A stretch of 64,000 nucleotides of DNA from Bog-473 sp963804055 (GCA_963804055.1 CAWDOU010000005.1:558001-622000); one strand, 5' to 3'. Positions 52,667 to 60,617 are shown, counted from the first letter of the stretch. Numbers and translations: made by a program. The notes: generated by a model not told the origin, from the letters alone.

Positions 52667-55456
52667 ATGAGGAGTCGATTGGTGCTCGTAGGGCGGCGAA
52701 GCGAAGTGTCACAACTCGACGACCTTGCGGCGGTGGTGGGTCGTGGAATGAGTGGGGTTCTCGTCATCCGCGGCGAAGTTGGCGTTGGCAAGACCGCACT
52801 GCTCAACTACTTTGCCGAGACTGCGAGCGACTACAAGGTCGTTCGGCTCGACGGCGTCGAACCTGAGAAGCACCTGAGTTTCGCAGGTTTGCATCGGCTC
52901 CTGCTGCCGTTCCTTGCGCTCGTCGACCGCCTGCCCCAGGCGCAGAGACAAGCCCTTGGCTCGGCTTTCGGGCTGAATCAGGATCCACCGGCACACCCGC
53001 TTCTCCTCGGACTGTCGGTCCTCACGCTCCTTGCCGACGCAGCCCAGGACGTCCCACTTGCCCTGGTCATCGACGATGCTCAATGGCTCGACGTTGATTC
53101 GCTCAAAATCCTGGGTTTTGTGGCGCGGCGGCTCTATGCCGAACCAATCGGGATGGTGTTTGCGTCGCGACCCTCGCCTGAACCGACGGCCCTCGACGGA
53201 CTGCCCGATGTCTCGCTCGAGGGGCTGACGCAAGCCGATGCCATCGACCTGCTGATAGGACTCAGTTCAGACAGGATCGACTATCAAGAAGCCAGCCGCG
53301 TAGCCAGGAGGGCTGGCGGAAATCTCTTGGTGTTAACCGAGGTTGGACGCGCGCTCGCCGAAGGGACCGCGCCGAGTGACCTGTTGGTGAACGACCTGTT
53401 GCCGGTCGGCCAGCGGCTGGAGGCGCATTTCCTGGCCACCGTACGTGAACTTCCGGTCGAATCCCAAACGCTCTTGCTCATTGCTGCTGCCATGGCGGAT
53501 GCCGACAGCCGGCTCCTCTGGCGAACCGCCGAGATCACCGGAGTCCGACCTGAAGCGGCGCTGAGTGCGCAAGCGGCACGGCTTGTCGAGATTCACCCCG
53601 AGTTTCGATTTCGCCATCCGATGATCCGTTCCGCGATCTACTTCGGAGCGACCGAAGAGGACCGGCGATTTGTCCACCGGCAGTTGGCGCTGGCCATCGA
53701 TGAGGAGCATGACCCAGACCTCAAGGCATGGCATCTCGCATCTGCCTCAATTGGATACGACCAGGAGGTGGCTGACGCACTCGAGCGTTGCGCGAACAAA
53801 GCGCGTGAGCGTGGGGGCTATCTGGCGGAGGCGGATGTCCTGACTCGCTCTGCCGCACTCTCGCCGCTTCGTCCGCAGCGAGCATCGAGAACGCTCGCCG
53901 CCGTCGAGGCCGCCCTGAACGGAGGGGCTTATCTCCGTGCCGAGGAACTGCTCGAGAGTTCGGCGTCCCTCTTTGATCAGCCGCTCTTTCGCGCGCAAGC
54001 GCTTCGGATGAGCGCCAGCATCCTCCTCCAGTTGGGTCGGCCCGGGGGGAAATTCCCAAGGATGCTTCTCAGTGCAGTGGAAATGCTCGAGCCGATCAAC
54101 GCAGAGCTGGCGAACGAAGTCATGCTCGAGGCGCTGACCGAGTGCCATTTTCGAGGTCGGTTCATGATCGACTGCACTGCCGATGAGGTGGGAGCAGCGG
54201 CGCTCGAACTCTTTTCGAGGACGCATTCCACGGACGAGCCAAGTCGTCTGATCGGGTGGGGCACTGCGATGCTGTACTCCAGAGGATTCGCGGACGCTGC
54301 ATCGGATATGAAAAGGGCGGTTGCATCGTTGGTCAGCTACGCGAGAGTTACTAGAGAAGCTCCCCGATGGGGAACGCTCGGGTCGGTGTTGTCGCAGGCG
54401 CTCTGGGACGACAAGCCCAACCGGGAATGGCATGTGTACCGCCACGAGACCGCTCTACGCAATGGGGATTACGCGACGCTCTTGCCGAACCTCATCTCGA
54501 GCACCATCCAGGCCACGAACAGAGGGGATTTAGCTGCCGCCCGGATTTTCCTCTCGGAGTTGGAGCAAGTCGTCCGTGTGCAGGGCGACGTTGACCCCGC
54601 TTTCCTTCTTGCCTTGGCGAAGTGCGAGCTGGCGTCCTGGGAGGGTGACGAGGCGACAGTCCGAGAAACTGCTGCGCTCATTTACGCGGTTGGTGACGCA
54701 CTCAACTCGCAACTGCAGAACAGCACCGCCAATCGTGCCCTGATGATCTTTGAGCTGGGTACTGGGCGCTACGAGCAGGCCTTCTCGGTTGCGGCCCATT
54801 CGTTCGAGACCGATCTCGTCCCCAACGACAACTGGGCGATGCCAGCCTTGATCGAGGCCGGCGTTCGCGTCGGAAAATATGCGGAGGCGAGCGTCGCCTT
54901 GGACGAGTTGCGTGCCCGTGCCACCGCCAGTGGGACGCCCTGGGCACTCGGTCTTCTGGCGCGTTCGGAGGCCCTGTGTGCCAGCGTCGATGTTGCCGAA
55001 CCGTTCTATCGCGAGGCGCTTGAGCTGTTGCAGAGAGCACAGATCCCGAGCGATCTTGCCCGGGCCCACCTTCTGTATGGCGAGTGGTTGCGGGATCAAG
55101 ATCGAACTGCTGACAGCCGGTTCGAGCTGCATGCTGCGTTGACGATGTTCGAATCCATGGGTGCCCACCCATTCACCGATCGAACCCGCCGTGCGCTGCA
55201 GACCACCGGTGCCCGCACGCAAGCAAGAGCTGCGGCACCCGCCAGTACCCTGAGCCCACAAGAAGCTCAGATCGCTCGTCAAGCGGCCATCGGGGCCACG
55301 AACCGCGAGATTGCCGCTGCAATGTTCATCAGTCGGCACACGGTCGACTACCACCTTCGGAGCGTATTCAGAAAGCTCGGGATCAACTCCCGTCGAGAGC
55401 TGACGCAGGTGGTTGAAATCGAGGCGTCGCTCGTTCCCGGGCGACTCCAGAGCTAG
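52667..55456 (+). CDS. Large ATP-binding LuxR-family (LAL) transcriptional regulator
   Basis: About 929 residues. Walker A VIRGEVGVGKTALLNYFA (about 35-52), Walker B LALVIDDAQWLDVDSLKIL (about 140), a central ATPase-lid and TPR-like region (WHLASASIGYDQEVADALER and many later helices) and a C-terminal LuxR helix-turn-helix LSPQEAQIARQAAIGATNRE, IAAAMFISRHTVDYHLRSVF, RKLGINSRREL. These LAL regulators bind DNA when an inducer engages the ATPase/TPR part. As the only large regulator in element 1, it may govern the divergent haloperoxidase-like and aquaporin genes (inference). A hairpin overlaps its stop. Confidence 0.92.
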   Translation: MRSRLVLVGRRSEVSQLDDLAAVVGRGMSGVLVIRGEVGVGKTALLNYFAETASDYKVVRLDGVEPEKHLSFAGLHRLLLPFLALVDRLPQAQRQALGSAFGLNQDPPAHPLLLGLSVLTLLADAAQDVPLALVIDDAQWLDVDSLKILGFVARRLYAEPIGMVFASRPSPEPTALDGLPDVSLEGLTQADAIDLLIGLSSDRIDYQEASRVARRAGGNLLVLTEVGRALAEGTAPSDLLVNDLLPVGQRLEAHFLATVRELPVESQTLLLIAAAMADADSRLLWRTAEITGVRPEAALSAQAARLVEIHPEFRFRHPMIRSAIYFGATEEDRRFVHRQLALAIDEEHDPDLKAWHLASASIGYDQEVADALERCANKARERGGYLAEADVLTRSAALSPLRPQRASRTLAAVEAALNGGAYLRAEELLESSASLFDQPLFRAQALRMSASILLQLGRPGGKFPRMLLSAVEMLEPINAELANEVMLEALTECHFRGRFMIDCTADEVGAAALELFSRTHSTDEPSRLIGWGTAMLYSRGFADAASDMKRAVASLVSYARVTREAPRWGTLGSVLSQALWDDKPNREWHVYRHETALRNGDYATLLPNLISSTIQATNRGDLAAARIFLSELEQVVRVQGDVDPAFLLALAKCELASWEGDEATVRETAALIYAVGDALNSQLQNSTANRALMIFELGTGRYEQAFSVAAHSFETDLVPNDNWAMPALIEAGVRVGKYAEASVALDELRARATASGTPWALGLLARSEALCASVDVAEPFYREALELLQRAQIPSDLARAHLLYGEWLRDQDRTADSRFELHAALTMFESMGAHPFTDRTRRALQTTGARTQARAAAPASTLSPQEAQIARQAAIGATNREIAAAMFISRHTVDYHLRSVFRKLGINSRRELTQVVEIEASLVPGRLQS

Positions 55457-55490
55457 CGACCGACCGGCTCGTTTCCAGTTGGTCGGTCGC
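55456..55490 (+). terminator. Hairpin at the end of the LuxR-family regulator gene
   Basis: Perfect 10-bp arms gcgaccgacc (55456-55465) and ggtcggtcgc (55481-55490) separated by 15 bases; begins in the gene's stop codon. No T run follows, so it may act as an mRNA-stabilising hairpin or an intrinsic terminator of the T-poor type seen in high-GC bacteria. Confidence 0.6.
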
Positions 55491-55999
55491 GTCGCCCCGA
55501 GACGACGAACGGGACGCCGAGAGGCGGCAGATTGTGGAGTCGGTGGCTCCGAAATGAGAAGGTCTCAGTTTCGTCGCTGGACCCTGTGACCCATTGCGAA
55601 CGCAACTACGCGATTCGCGGGATCCCGTCCGGGATGCTCAGACCCAAAATGACCTGAGCGGTGAGCACCTCTTGACGGGCGCCCTCTGGGCATGCAACCG
55701 AACGTAAGCGACGAGCATCTGTCTAGGCCGTCGTTCACACAGTCTCAACGGGGGTCAAATCAAATGGCATCAGGTATTTCGGCGAGCGAGTCGGTCGACG
55801 CTCGCGCTGGAAGCTCGAAGGGACCGAACGCCACCACGGGCCGTCGCCTATCCCGAGTCAGGGCCTCTCACAGCTGCTCGCCGAGATTCTTGTGGCGTGG
55901 AATCCGGTTTGGCACGTTCGTTGAGGCGAGGTCGGCGCTCGCCAGGATCGGCCATTGCGCCGAAGCTCGACCCGCCCACTCCCTGACGGATTGTTCGTA
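55491..55999. other. Intergenic stretch before the TDT transporter
   Basis: No convincing gene. A frame from 55692 to 56000 has no homologous feel and overlaps the transporter start region; I see no clear promoter box either. Confidence 0.4.
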
Positions 56000-57013
56000 A
56001 TGAGCCCTCGTCGGATTCCTTTGAACATCTTCGGCATTGGCTTCGGCATGGCAGGTTTGGCCACCACCTGGCGGATCGCCGTCGGCCAGCATTTGGTTGT
56101 TCATGAGGTGAGCGATGTCCTCATTGGCGTGGCTGCAGTGGCGTGGCTGATCCCGGTCCTGCTCTACCTCCGTTACGTGTTGACTACTCGGGGCGTTCTC
56201 GTGTCAGACCTACACGACATGACCGTCGGGCCGTTTGCCTCACTCGCCCTGATTACCCCTATCCTGCTGGCCGCCGACGGCATCGCCCCCTACGCACGAT
56301 CGGTTGCAGCGGTGATCGTCGATGTCTTCGTTGTTGGAGTCGTGCTCCTCGGGGGCTGGTTCACAGGCATCTGGATGCGGGGCGGCACCGACCTGGATCG
56401 GCTGCATCCTGGCTACTTTTTGCCCACTGTGGCGGGCGGGCTGGTGGCCTCCGCCGGCGCCGCTGTGGTGGGTCAGGAGCGCCTGGCTCAGTTCATGCTG
56501 GGCGTGGGCATCGTGTACTGGTTCATCCTTGGTTCGATGATCCTCAGCCGTCTGATGTTCCGGCCGCCGTTGCCGGATGCCCTAGCTCCGACGTTGGCCA
56601 TTGAGATCGCCCCGGCCGCCGTGACGAGCGTGGCCTACTTCCTGATCCACGGTGCCCACGTCACGCCCGTCCTCACCGCACTGGCCGGATATGGACTGTT
56701 GATGGTCCTTGCCCAGATCCCCCTCTTGAGCAGATACGTACGGCTCAGGTTCTCCTTGGCTACCTGGGCCTTTACTTTCCCCTGGGCCGCTGTGGCCTCG
56801 ACGGCGCTGTTCTGGCTCGCGGCGAAGCACGTGACCGGGGGCCGGGTCCTCGCGTACGTGGTGCTCATGGCGTTGAGCGTGCTGGTTGGCGCCATCGCCT
56901 TCCGGACGATTGTTGCCATAACCGAGGGCAGCCTCCTGCCCCAGACTGCCTCGGTCATCCCCCCAGCAGCGGCGAGCGACAGAACCGAGCCGGAGATTGC
57001 CATCAGATCGTGA
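56000..57013 (+). CDS. TDT-family transporter (tellurite resistance/dicarboxylate, SLAC1/TehA-like)
   Basis: About 337 residues from ATG 56000 (MSPRRIPLNIFGIGFGMAGL). Ten membrane helices with the family features: IPLNIFGIGFGMAGLATTWR, GPFASLALITPILLA, LHPGYFLPTVAGGLVASAG, GIVYWFILGSMILSRLMF, and the last helices ATWAFTFPWAAVASTALFW. Conserved glycines/phenylalanine at the pore match the SLAC1/TehA fold. It conducts small anions or dicarboxylates, but the substrate cannot be told. Last intact gene of element 1. Confidence 0.83.
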   Translation: MSPRRIPLNIFGIGFGMAGLATTWRIAVGQHLVVHEVSDVLIGVAAVAWLIPVLLYLRYVLTTRGVLVSDLHDMTVGPFASLALITPILLAADGIAPYARSVAAVIVDVFVVGVVLLGGWFTGIWMRGGTDLDRLHPGYFLPTVAGGLVASAGAAVVGQERLAQFMLGVGIVYWFILGSMILSRLMFRPPLPDALAPTLAIEIAPAAVTSVAYFLIHGAHVTPVLTALAGYGLLMVLAQIPLLSRYVRLRFSLATWAFTFPWAAVASTALFWLAAKHVTGGRVLAYVVLMALSVLVGAIAFRTIVAITEGSLLPQTASVIPPAAASDRTEPEIAIRS

Positions 57014-57085
57014 CCGTTGGAGCTGGATTTGGCGGATGGCGGCGTGACTTCTGACTGCAGCCTCTGGTGTATTAGGTGGTCATCG

Positions 57086-57117
57086 GTGGTCGGGACCGGC
57101 GTCGATCCGGTGACCTC
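57086..57117 (-). other. tRNA 3'-half-like fragment (T arm and acceptor)
   Basis: On the minus strand, gaggtcaccggatcgacgcc and the following bases form a 5-bp T-type stem (accgg/ccggt) with a 7-base loop, followed by an acceptor-like cccgacc-a-cc. No 5' half is present. It could be a scar of another insertion, but the short length allows chance. Confidence 0.3.
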
Positions 57118-57178
57118 ACGCTTTTCGGTGGAGATTGGTGGTGATCTCAAGTCGAAGGACCCCCCAAGGGTGCCAATT

Positions 57179-57196
57179 TGCTACTGAGTTGCTACT
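57179..57196. promoter_or_regulatory. Arm-type repeat pair (TGCTACT x2) near attR1
   Basis: tgctact at 57179-57185 and 57190-57196, 11-base spacing, 106 bases left of the attR1 core. Same heptamer as beside attL and att3. Confidence 0.6.
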
Positions 57197-57260
57197 CAAA
57201 TCAGCGGACACACTGAGATTTGCCGTGATGTGCTGGATTCCAGACCTGCTCTGAGCTGAG

Positions 57261-57797
57261 TTAATCGACCGCGCAACACGGGCTAGACGACCTGAATCGC
57301 TCTTTTAATCCCAAGGTGCCGGGATCGAGACCCGGGCGGCCCACCCTAAAGAACCAGGTCAGTGGCTGAACCGGTGATTCAGCTCGCTTCGAATTCTTCC
57401 TGAGAGTCGCCGCCGTGAGCACGACAAAATGGAACCCGTTGTGGGTGAGGATCGACCTTGCTCTTCTCAAGGTCTCCGCGAAGACCACGCCGACTCGGCA
57501 CAGGCCGACGACAATCCGGAGAGGTCTCAGGAACGGAACGACAACAACGATCAGTTCCAGAATGTGCGTCTTGACGTAGTGGCGCCGGTCCGGCGCGAAC
57601 GTGAACTTCACAACGTATTCCAAGGCGAATAGAGCCCACACTATGAAGTCGATTGCCTCAAGTGACTCAGCCACCCCGCCATGTACCGGAGTCGCCAACG
57701 GGATGACGAGGGCCGGTAGCCAGAGGATTGTGATGACGAGCATTGGCGTGTCGACCGCTGCGGCAAAACGGTCGTAGCGATCCTGCGATCTGGTCAC
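57261..57797 (-). pseudogene. Voltage-gated ion channel, truncated at the att site
   Basis: From GTG 57797 the protein has the voltage-sensor half of a Kv-type channel: AAAVDTPMLVITILWLPALV, ESLEAIDFIVWALFALEYVV, KFTFAPDRRHYVKTHILELI, VVVVPFLRPLRIVVGLCRVG with spaced arginines (S4), and VVFAETLRRARSILTHNGFH. After VVLTA the normal pore and selectivity filter are missing; the frame instead runs through unrelated residues and through the 43-bp att core, giving the tail VGRPGLDPGTLGLKERF. The truncation coincides with the attR1 copy, so insertion probably cut the gene. The start overlaps the gene at 57794 (GTGA). Confidence 0.75.
57302..57344. repeat. attR1 core: perfect 43-bp copy of the attL core
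   Basis: Identical to 44736-44778, same orientation. Right end of element 1 and left end of element 2. Confidence 0.92.
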
Positions 57798-58426
57798 GTT
57801 GGCTCCCAGCGCCACCCGTCGTTGTCTTCGCAGGTGATCGTCTCGCCGTCACCAGCCACCCCGCTCGCGCCGTGATCTGAATCGCGGCAGTACTCGCCCG
57901 GTTCGTAACAGTTGCCACCATCAGTGAGGGGATGACAGCTCGCGGACGCCGCCGTGGTCGGCGGAGGTGGTGGAAGGGTCGTCGGCGGGGGCGAGGGCGG
58001 GGGAGCGGTCGTCGTAGTCGTTGGCAAAGGTGTCGGCGCGGTCGTCGTTGCAGTCGCCGGGGGCGCCGTAGGACCCGGAGCTGCACCTGAGACTCCGCAC
58101 ACTTGCGTGATCGTGCCCATGCCATATTGCTTCGGAAGCCGCTTGGGTGAGTGCCCCGCTTGAAGCGCGTAAGTGGTTTTGTGGACGACCACAAGGATGG
58201 TGCTTGATCCCGTCGGGCAAGGGTGCGTGACCTTCAAGGAGGACGAGATACATGCCATCACCCCGGCCTTCGTAACCCTGTTGTGGCCAGTGGCTGTTTT
58301 CGTGCATCGGACGGTGTGAGCGTGCTTCTGAGTCCCAGCCGATGACGCCGACGCGGCCAATGGCGGGCCCAGGGCTAGCCCCGAAGCCAGCAATAGGAAC
58401 ACGCCCCCGTAGATGAGTCGCCTCAT
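57794..58426 (-). CDS. Secreted protein with Thr/Pro linker and Cys-rich C-terminal domain
   Basis: About 210 residues. Signal peptide MRRLIYGGVFLLLASGLALG, a first domain with several Cys (VRCTKTATGHNRVTKAGVMA, CPTGSSTILVVVHKTTYALQ), a Pro/Thr linker (about 115-160), and a compact C-terminal motif CHPLTDGGNCYEPGEYCRDS then DHGASGVAGDGETITCEDND. That C-terminal block occurs at the end of many actinobacterial secreted proteins; its role is unknown. The stop overlaps the truncated channel's start, so the two were once co-translated. Confidence 0.7.
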   Translation of the reverse strand: MRRLIYGGVFLLLASGLALGPPLAASASSAGTQKHAHTVRCTKTATGHNRVTKAGVMACISSSLKVTHPCPTGSSTILVVVHKTTYALQAGHSPKRLPKQYGMGTITQVCGVSGAAPGPTAPPATATTTAPTPLPTTTTTAPPPSPPPTTLPPPPPTTAASASCHPLTDGGNCYEPGEYCRDSDHGASGVAGDGETITCEDNDGWRWEPT

Positions 58427-58654
58427 TACCCCGCCTCCCCTGCGCCATCGGAACCCGGCGCGGCCCCGGTTCTAGCAAAGGTGCTCCGCATCGGTCAGGG
58501 TCTTGTCGCCGGGCACCCAATGGGACGGGCCTTTGTGGCGAACCCCGGGCCCGCCGGCGTCCCCTGGTCGGCTTAGGCTAGGCGTCGAGATCGGCGCCCC
58601 GTGGGTCGACCTTGAGCGCTACCCGCCGCTCGAGCAGACAGGTTTGGACACGCG
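58427..58654. other. Gap before the candidate gene at 58655
   Basis: No gene or clear signal seen. Confidence 0.4.
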
Positions 58655-58984
58655 TCAGTGCGTTCTGCGGCACCTCGCGGCAGTCTCAGGTGTCCTGTGG
58701 TTGATCGTGCAGGCTCCGTGGTGGTAGACGGGACCGCGAGGCCTGCGGCGAGTCGTTCCTCCTGAGAGTGCACGTCGGTTGGACTGCCCGGCAGCCGTTG
58801 TGGCCGTTCCAATGGGGTGGGCGGCGTAATGCACCTTGCGAATCGCCTTGGGAGTCGCCCTCCGCTTGATCGACCCGCCCGTGGAGCGAACCGGATGGAG
58901 GGCTCGCCGTGCTGGCCATGGCAGAAACCCTCGCAAGTAGCTCACGCGTCCGAACCCCCTCTCGTCGCCCGCCACAAACGACAC
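58655..58984 (-). CDS. Possible small basic protein (uncertain)
   Basis: 109 residues: RVSYLRGFLPWPARRALHPV, KRRATPKAIRKVHYAAHPIG, and a C-terminus VYHHGACTINHRTPETAARC that looks like the Cys/His motif (HGxCTxNHRT) of small actinobacterial and phage-associated proteins. No ribosome site is obvious and other frames overlap. I include it with low confidence because of that C-terminal motif. Confidence 0.4.
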   Translation of the reverse strand: MSFVAGDERGFGRVSYLRGFLPWPARRALHPVRSTGGSIKRRATPKAIRKVHYAAHPIGTATTAAGQSNRRALSGGTTRRRPRGPVYHHGACTINHRTPETAARCRRTH

Positions 58985-59065
58985 GACACTTGATCGGATC
59001 CATCGTCCCTACTTCGACAGGGTACGCCGGAGCGGTGATACTGCGGGTGGCTACCGTCGGTACCC

Positions 59066-59317
59066 GTGAGCCAGATACCACCGGGCGTTCCCTACGCCAG
59101 TGCTTTCGTCGCCGAGTCCGGGCAGTGCTGGCGCATGATCCACGACCACCAGGGGCAGGCGACCTACTGCAGCCGGACGCCCTCCTGGACCGGTCGCTGG
59201 TTCGCCCCGAGCGGGGAGCGATGGTGGAGGGTCTGGGCGTGTGCCGGTCACCTCGAGGGGCTCACCGGACTGAGGGAGTTCCGCCTGACACCGCGGTTGC
59301 CAACGATTTCGTCATGA
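59066..59317 (+). CDS. Small hypothetical protein (uncertain)
   Basis: 83 residues from GTG 59066: PPGVPYASAFVAESGQCWRM, IHDHQGQATYCSRTPSWTGR, WFAPSGERWWRVWACAGHLE, GLTGLREFRL. The rich Trp/Cys/His content and even length look like a compact zinc- or disulfide-stabilised domain found in hypothetical actinobacterial proteins. No neighbour gives a function. Confidence 0.45.
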   Translation: MSQIPPGVPYASAFVAESGQCWRMIHDHQGQATYCSRTPSWTGRWFAPSGERWWRVWACAGHLEGLTGLREFRLTPRLPTISS

Positions 59318-59464
59318 CGACACGCCTTGCGCTAACCCGGCCGGAATCGACCCGCCGCGGGCATTGGAGGTCTCTTGGCGAGCTTCAAGAGCCGGCGCCA
59401 CTTTGCACGTCGGTCCTGCCGAATGTGACGGCGGGGTCTCGGTCAGAGCGTGGAGGCTTGGGAT

Positions 59465-59513
59465 TGGGCTGATAACCATTAGGTCCCGGGTTCGAGTTCG
59501 GGCCCCGCAACCA
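59465..59513 (+). other. Decayed 3' half of an initiator tRNA (tRNA-fMet-like)
   Basis: The sequence tgggctgataacc (from 59465) followed by the T arm and ending ccccgcaacca at 59513 matches bacterial tRNA-fMet (tgggctcataaccc...ccccgcaacca) with a few changes, one of which makes the anticodon gat. The 5' half is absent and the T stem is imperfect, so it is not functional. It looks like an att scar or a copied tRNA end. Confidence 0.55.
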
Positions 59514-59580
59514 TACTTATCAAGTGATAGGTCTCGGCGTCCTACGCCAACAATCTCCTCATCCCGCTTCCTATCTCTTC

Positions 59581-60147
59581 CTAGATTGCGTGGGCAGCAA
59601 AGAGAAGAGCCCACAGGGAAATGGGAAGCCCGAAGTCACTGACGCACACAAAGGTGTTCCCAGGGTTGAAGTTGCGGTCGCGGACCATTTCGATCACGTG
59701 GTTCACTCCGGCAAAGAACAAGAAGGTGGATGTCGGAATGGCCATCGTGACCCATGCCTGGGATTCGTGCAGTGACGCGTAAATCCCAGCGAGTCCGAGT
59801 CCGAAGCTGACGAACCCGAGCTCGTACTGAAACCCGTTCGTCTTCCATCCGATCATGGAAGCTGTCTTCTCGGCATACTTGGTGTGCATCAGTCCGCTGA
59901 CGAGGAACATCCAACCGGCCGGTAGGTAGAACATCCAGCGCAGAGCGTTCACGGCGAACCCCTGGTCTGCGTGGTAGCCGGAAGCCTGGACTCCAGCCAA
60001 GGCAAGCACCCATGCGACGAGCCAGACGATCGGGAGCGCGAGCGGGCCAAGGCGTCCCAGGGATTCCAACTTCGAATTGCCGGCCTTAGCCGTTTCTAGG
60101 TCCCCGGTTCGGACTTGCTCGCGGAACTGTTGATCCTGGATGGTCAT
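59581..60147 (-). CDS. DUF6790-like membrane protein
   Basis: About 188 residues with a good ribosome site (ggagg). After a charged N-terminus come membrane helices: LALPIVWLVAWVLALAGVQA, LRWMFYLPAGWMFLVSGLMH, YELGFVSFGLGLAGIYASLH and STFLFFAGVNHVIEMVRDRN with the DUF6790-type FNPGNTFVCVSDFGLPISLW ending. The function of this family is unknown. It is the last gene before the third att copy and faces leftward. Confidence 0.7.
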   Translation of the reverse strand: MTIQDQQFREQVRTGDLETAKAGNSKLESLGRLGPLALPIVWLVAWVLALAGVQASGYHADQGFAVNALRWMFYLPAGWMFLVSGLMHTKYAEKTASMIGWKTNGFQYELGFVSFGLGLAGIYASLHESQAWVTMAIPTSTFLFFAGVNHVIEMVRDRNFNPGNTFVCVSDFGLPISLWALLFAAHAI

Positions 60148-60280
60148 GTGATCCTCCGTCCCGGCGATGTCGCTCTGCGAACGGCGACGGCGCCTCTTGG
60201 AACAAATCGGTCAACTCAATGTTCCTCTTGAGGCCTGTAGCCGCCAACCGTATCGACCCAGGTCAAAGTGACCTGATCCT

Positions 60281-60298
60281 TGCTACTGGTTTGCTACT
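60281..60298. promoter_or_regulatory. Arm-type repeat pair (TGCTACT x2) near att3
   Basis: tgctact at 60281-60287 and 60292-60298, 11-base spacing, 105 bases left of the att3 core: almost exactly the geometry of the attR1 pair, although the sequence between arm and core is unrelated. Confidence 0.6.
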
Positions 60299-60402
60299 GA
60301 ACTGGCTGGACAGAGCGCTATTCGAACTTGACCCCTGGAATTTTCACCCACTCCAGCAGGGTCGATGGACTTGGCTGAATGCGGCGGACGAGACGGACCC
60401 GC

Positions 60403-60445
60403 CTTTCAATCCCAAGGTGGCGGGATCGAGACCCGGGCGGCCCAC
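60403..60445. repeat. att3 core: third copy of the tRNA-Lys repeat (41/43)
   Basis: Differs from attL at two positions: ctttc for ctttt and ggtgg for ggtgc. Right end of element 2. The difference suggests an older insertion than element 1, or a different tRNA-Lys allele in the donor. Confidence 0.87.
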
Positions 60446-60462
60446 CAGCAGCATGTGTTGTT

Positions 60463-60505
60463 CCGGGTGATCCCCGACACTTCGCCTCCGGGTGATCCCC
60501 GACAC
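60463..60505. repeat. Two 18-bp direct repeats (ccgggtgatccccgacac) next to att3
   Basis: Copies at 60463-60480 and 60488-60505, 25 bases apart; a partial third (gtccgacacc) follows. Multiple direct repeats ending in gacac resemble the ends of IS21-type insertion sequences, but no transposase is seen; the continuation to 60617 is too short to hold one. Confidence 0.5.
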
Positions 60506-60617
60506 GTGTTCGGTTGATGTCCGACACCTTGCCCAACCGACCTGCGCCCATGGCAGGAGGTGGCCGAATGCTCAAGCACCCAGGTCCGGCCATGACCAAG
60601 AGGTTCGCCCGCTCGGA

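Larger units (their letters stand above)
44737..57344. mobile_element. Integrative element 1 in tRNA-Lys (about 12.6 kb, integrase-bearing)
   Basis: Bounded by the two perfect 43-bp att copies, with a tyrosine integrase (44899) directly inside attL. Cargo includes an ABC-2 exporter, a ribbon-helix-helix-like protein, decayed excisionase-like and DHFR-like genes, aquaporin plus a coupled small gene, haloperoxidase-like hydrolase, a LuxR-family ATPase and a TDT transporter. No replication, conjugation or phage structural gene is visible, so it is a plain integrative island, perhaps cis-mobilisable. Pseudogenes suggest it has been resident for some time. Confidence 0.85.
57345..60445. mobile_element. 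Element 2: 3.1-kb segment between attR1 and att3, without integrase
   Basis: A second tRNA-Lys-site segment flanked by the 43-bp att copies (the right one with two mismatches). It carries no integrase of its own, like a cis-mobilisable element that depends on a related integrase or a decayed island. Content: truncated ion channel, secreted Cys-rich protein, weak small genes, a tRNA-fMet-like fragment, DUF6790-like membrane protein. Confidence 0.65.
60148..60617. other. Gene-free stretch holding arm sites, att3 and repeated ends
   Basis: Contains the arm repeat pair at 60281-60298, the att3 core at 60403-60445 and the 18-bp repeats at 60463-60505. No gene is visible. Confidence 0.6.

Noticed and set aside
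55692..56000. Plus-strand frame of 102 codons before the TDT transporter
   Set aside because: Ser/Arg-rich text without structure and runs into the transporter's start.
58686..59081. Minus-strand frame of 131 codons
   Set aside because: Overlaps two better candidates and has low-complexity text.
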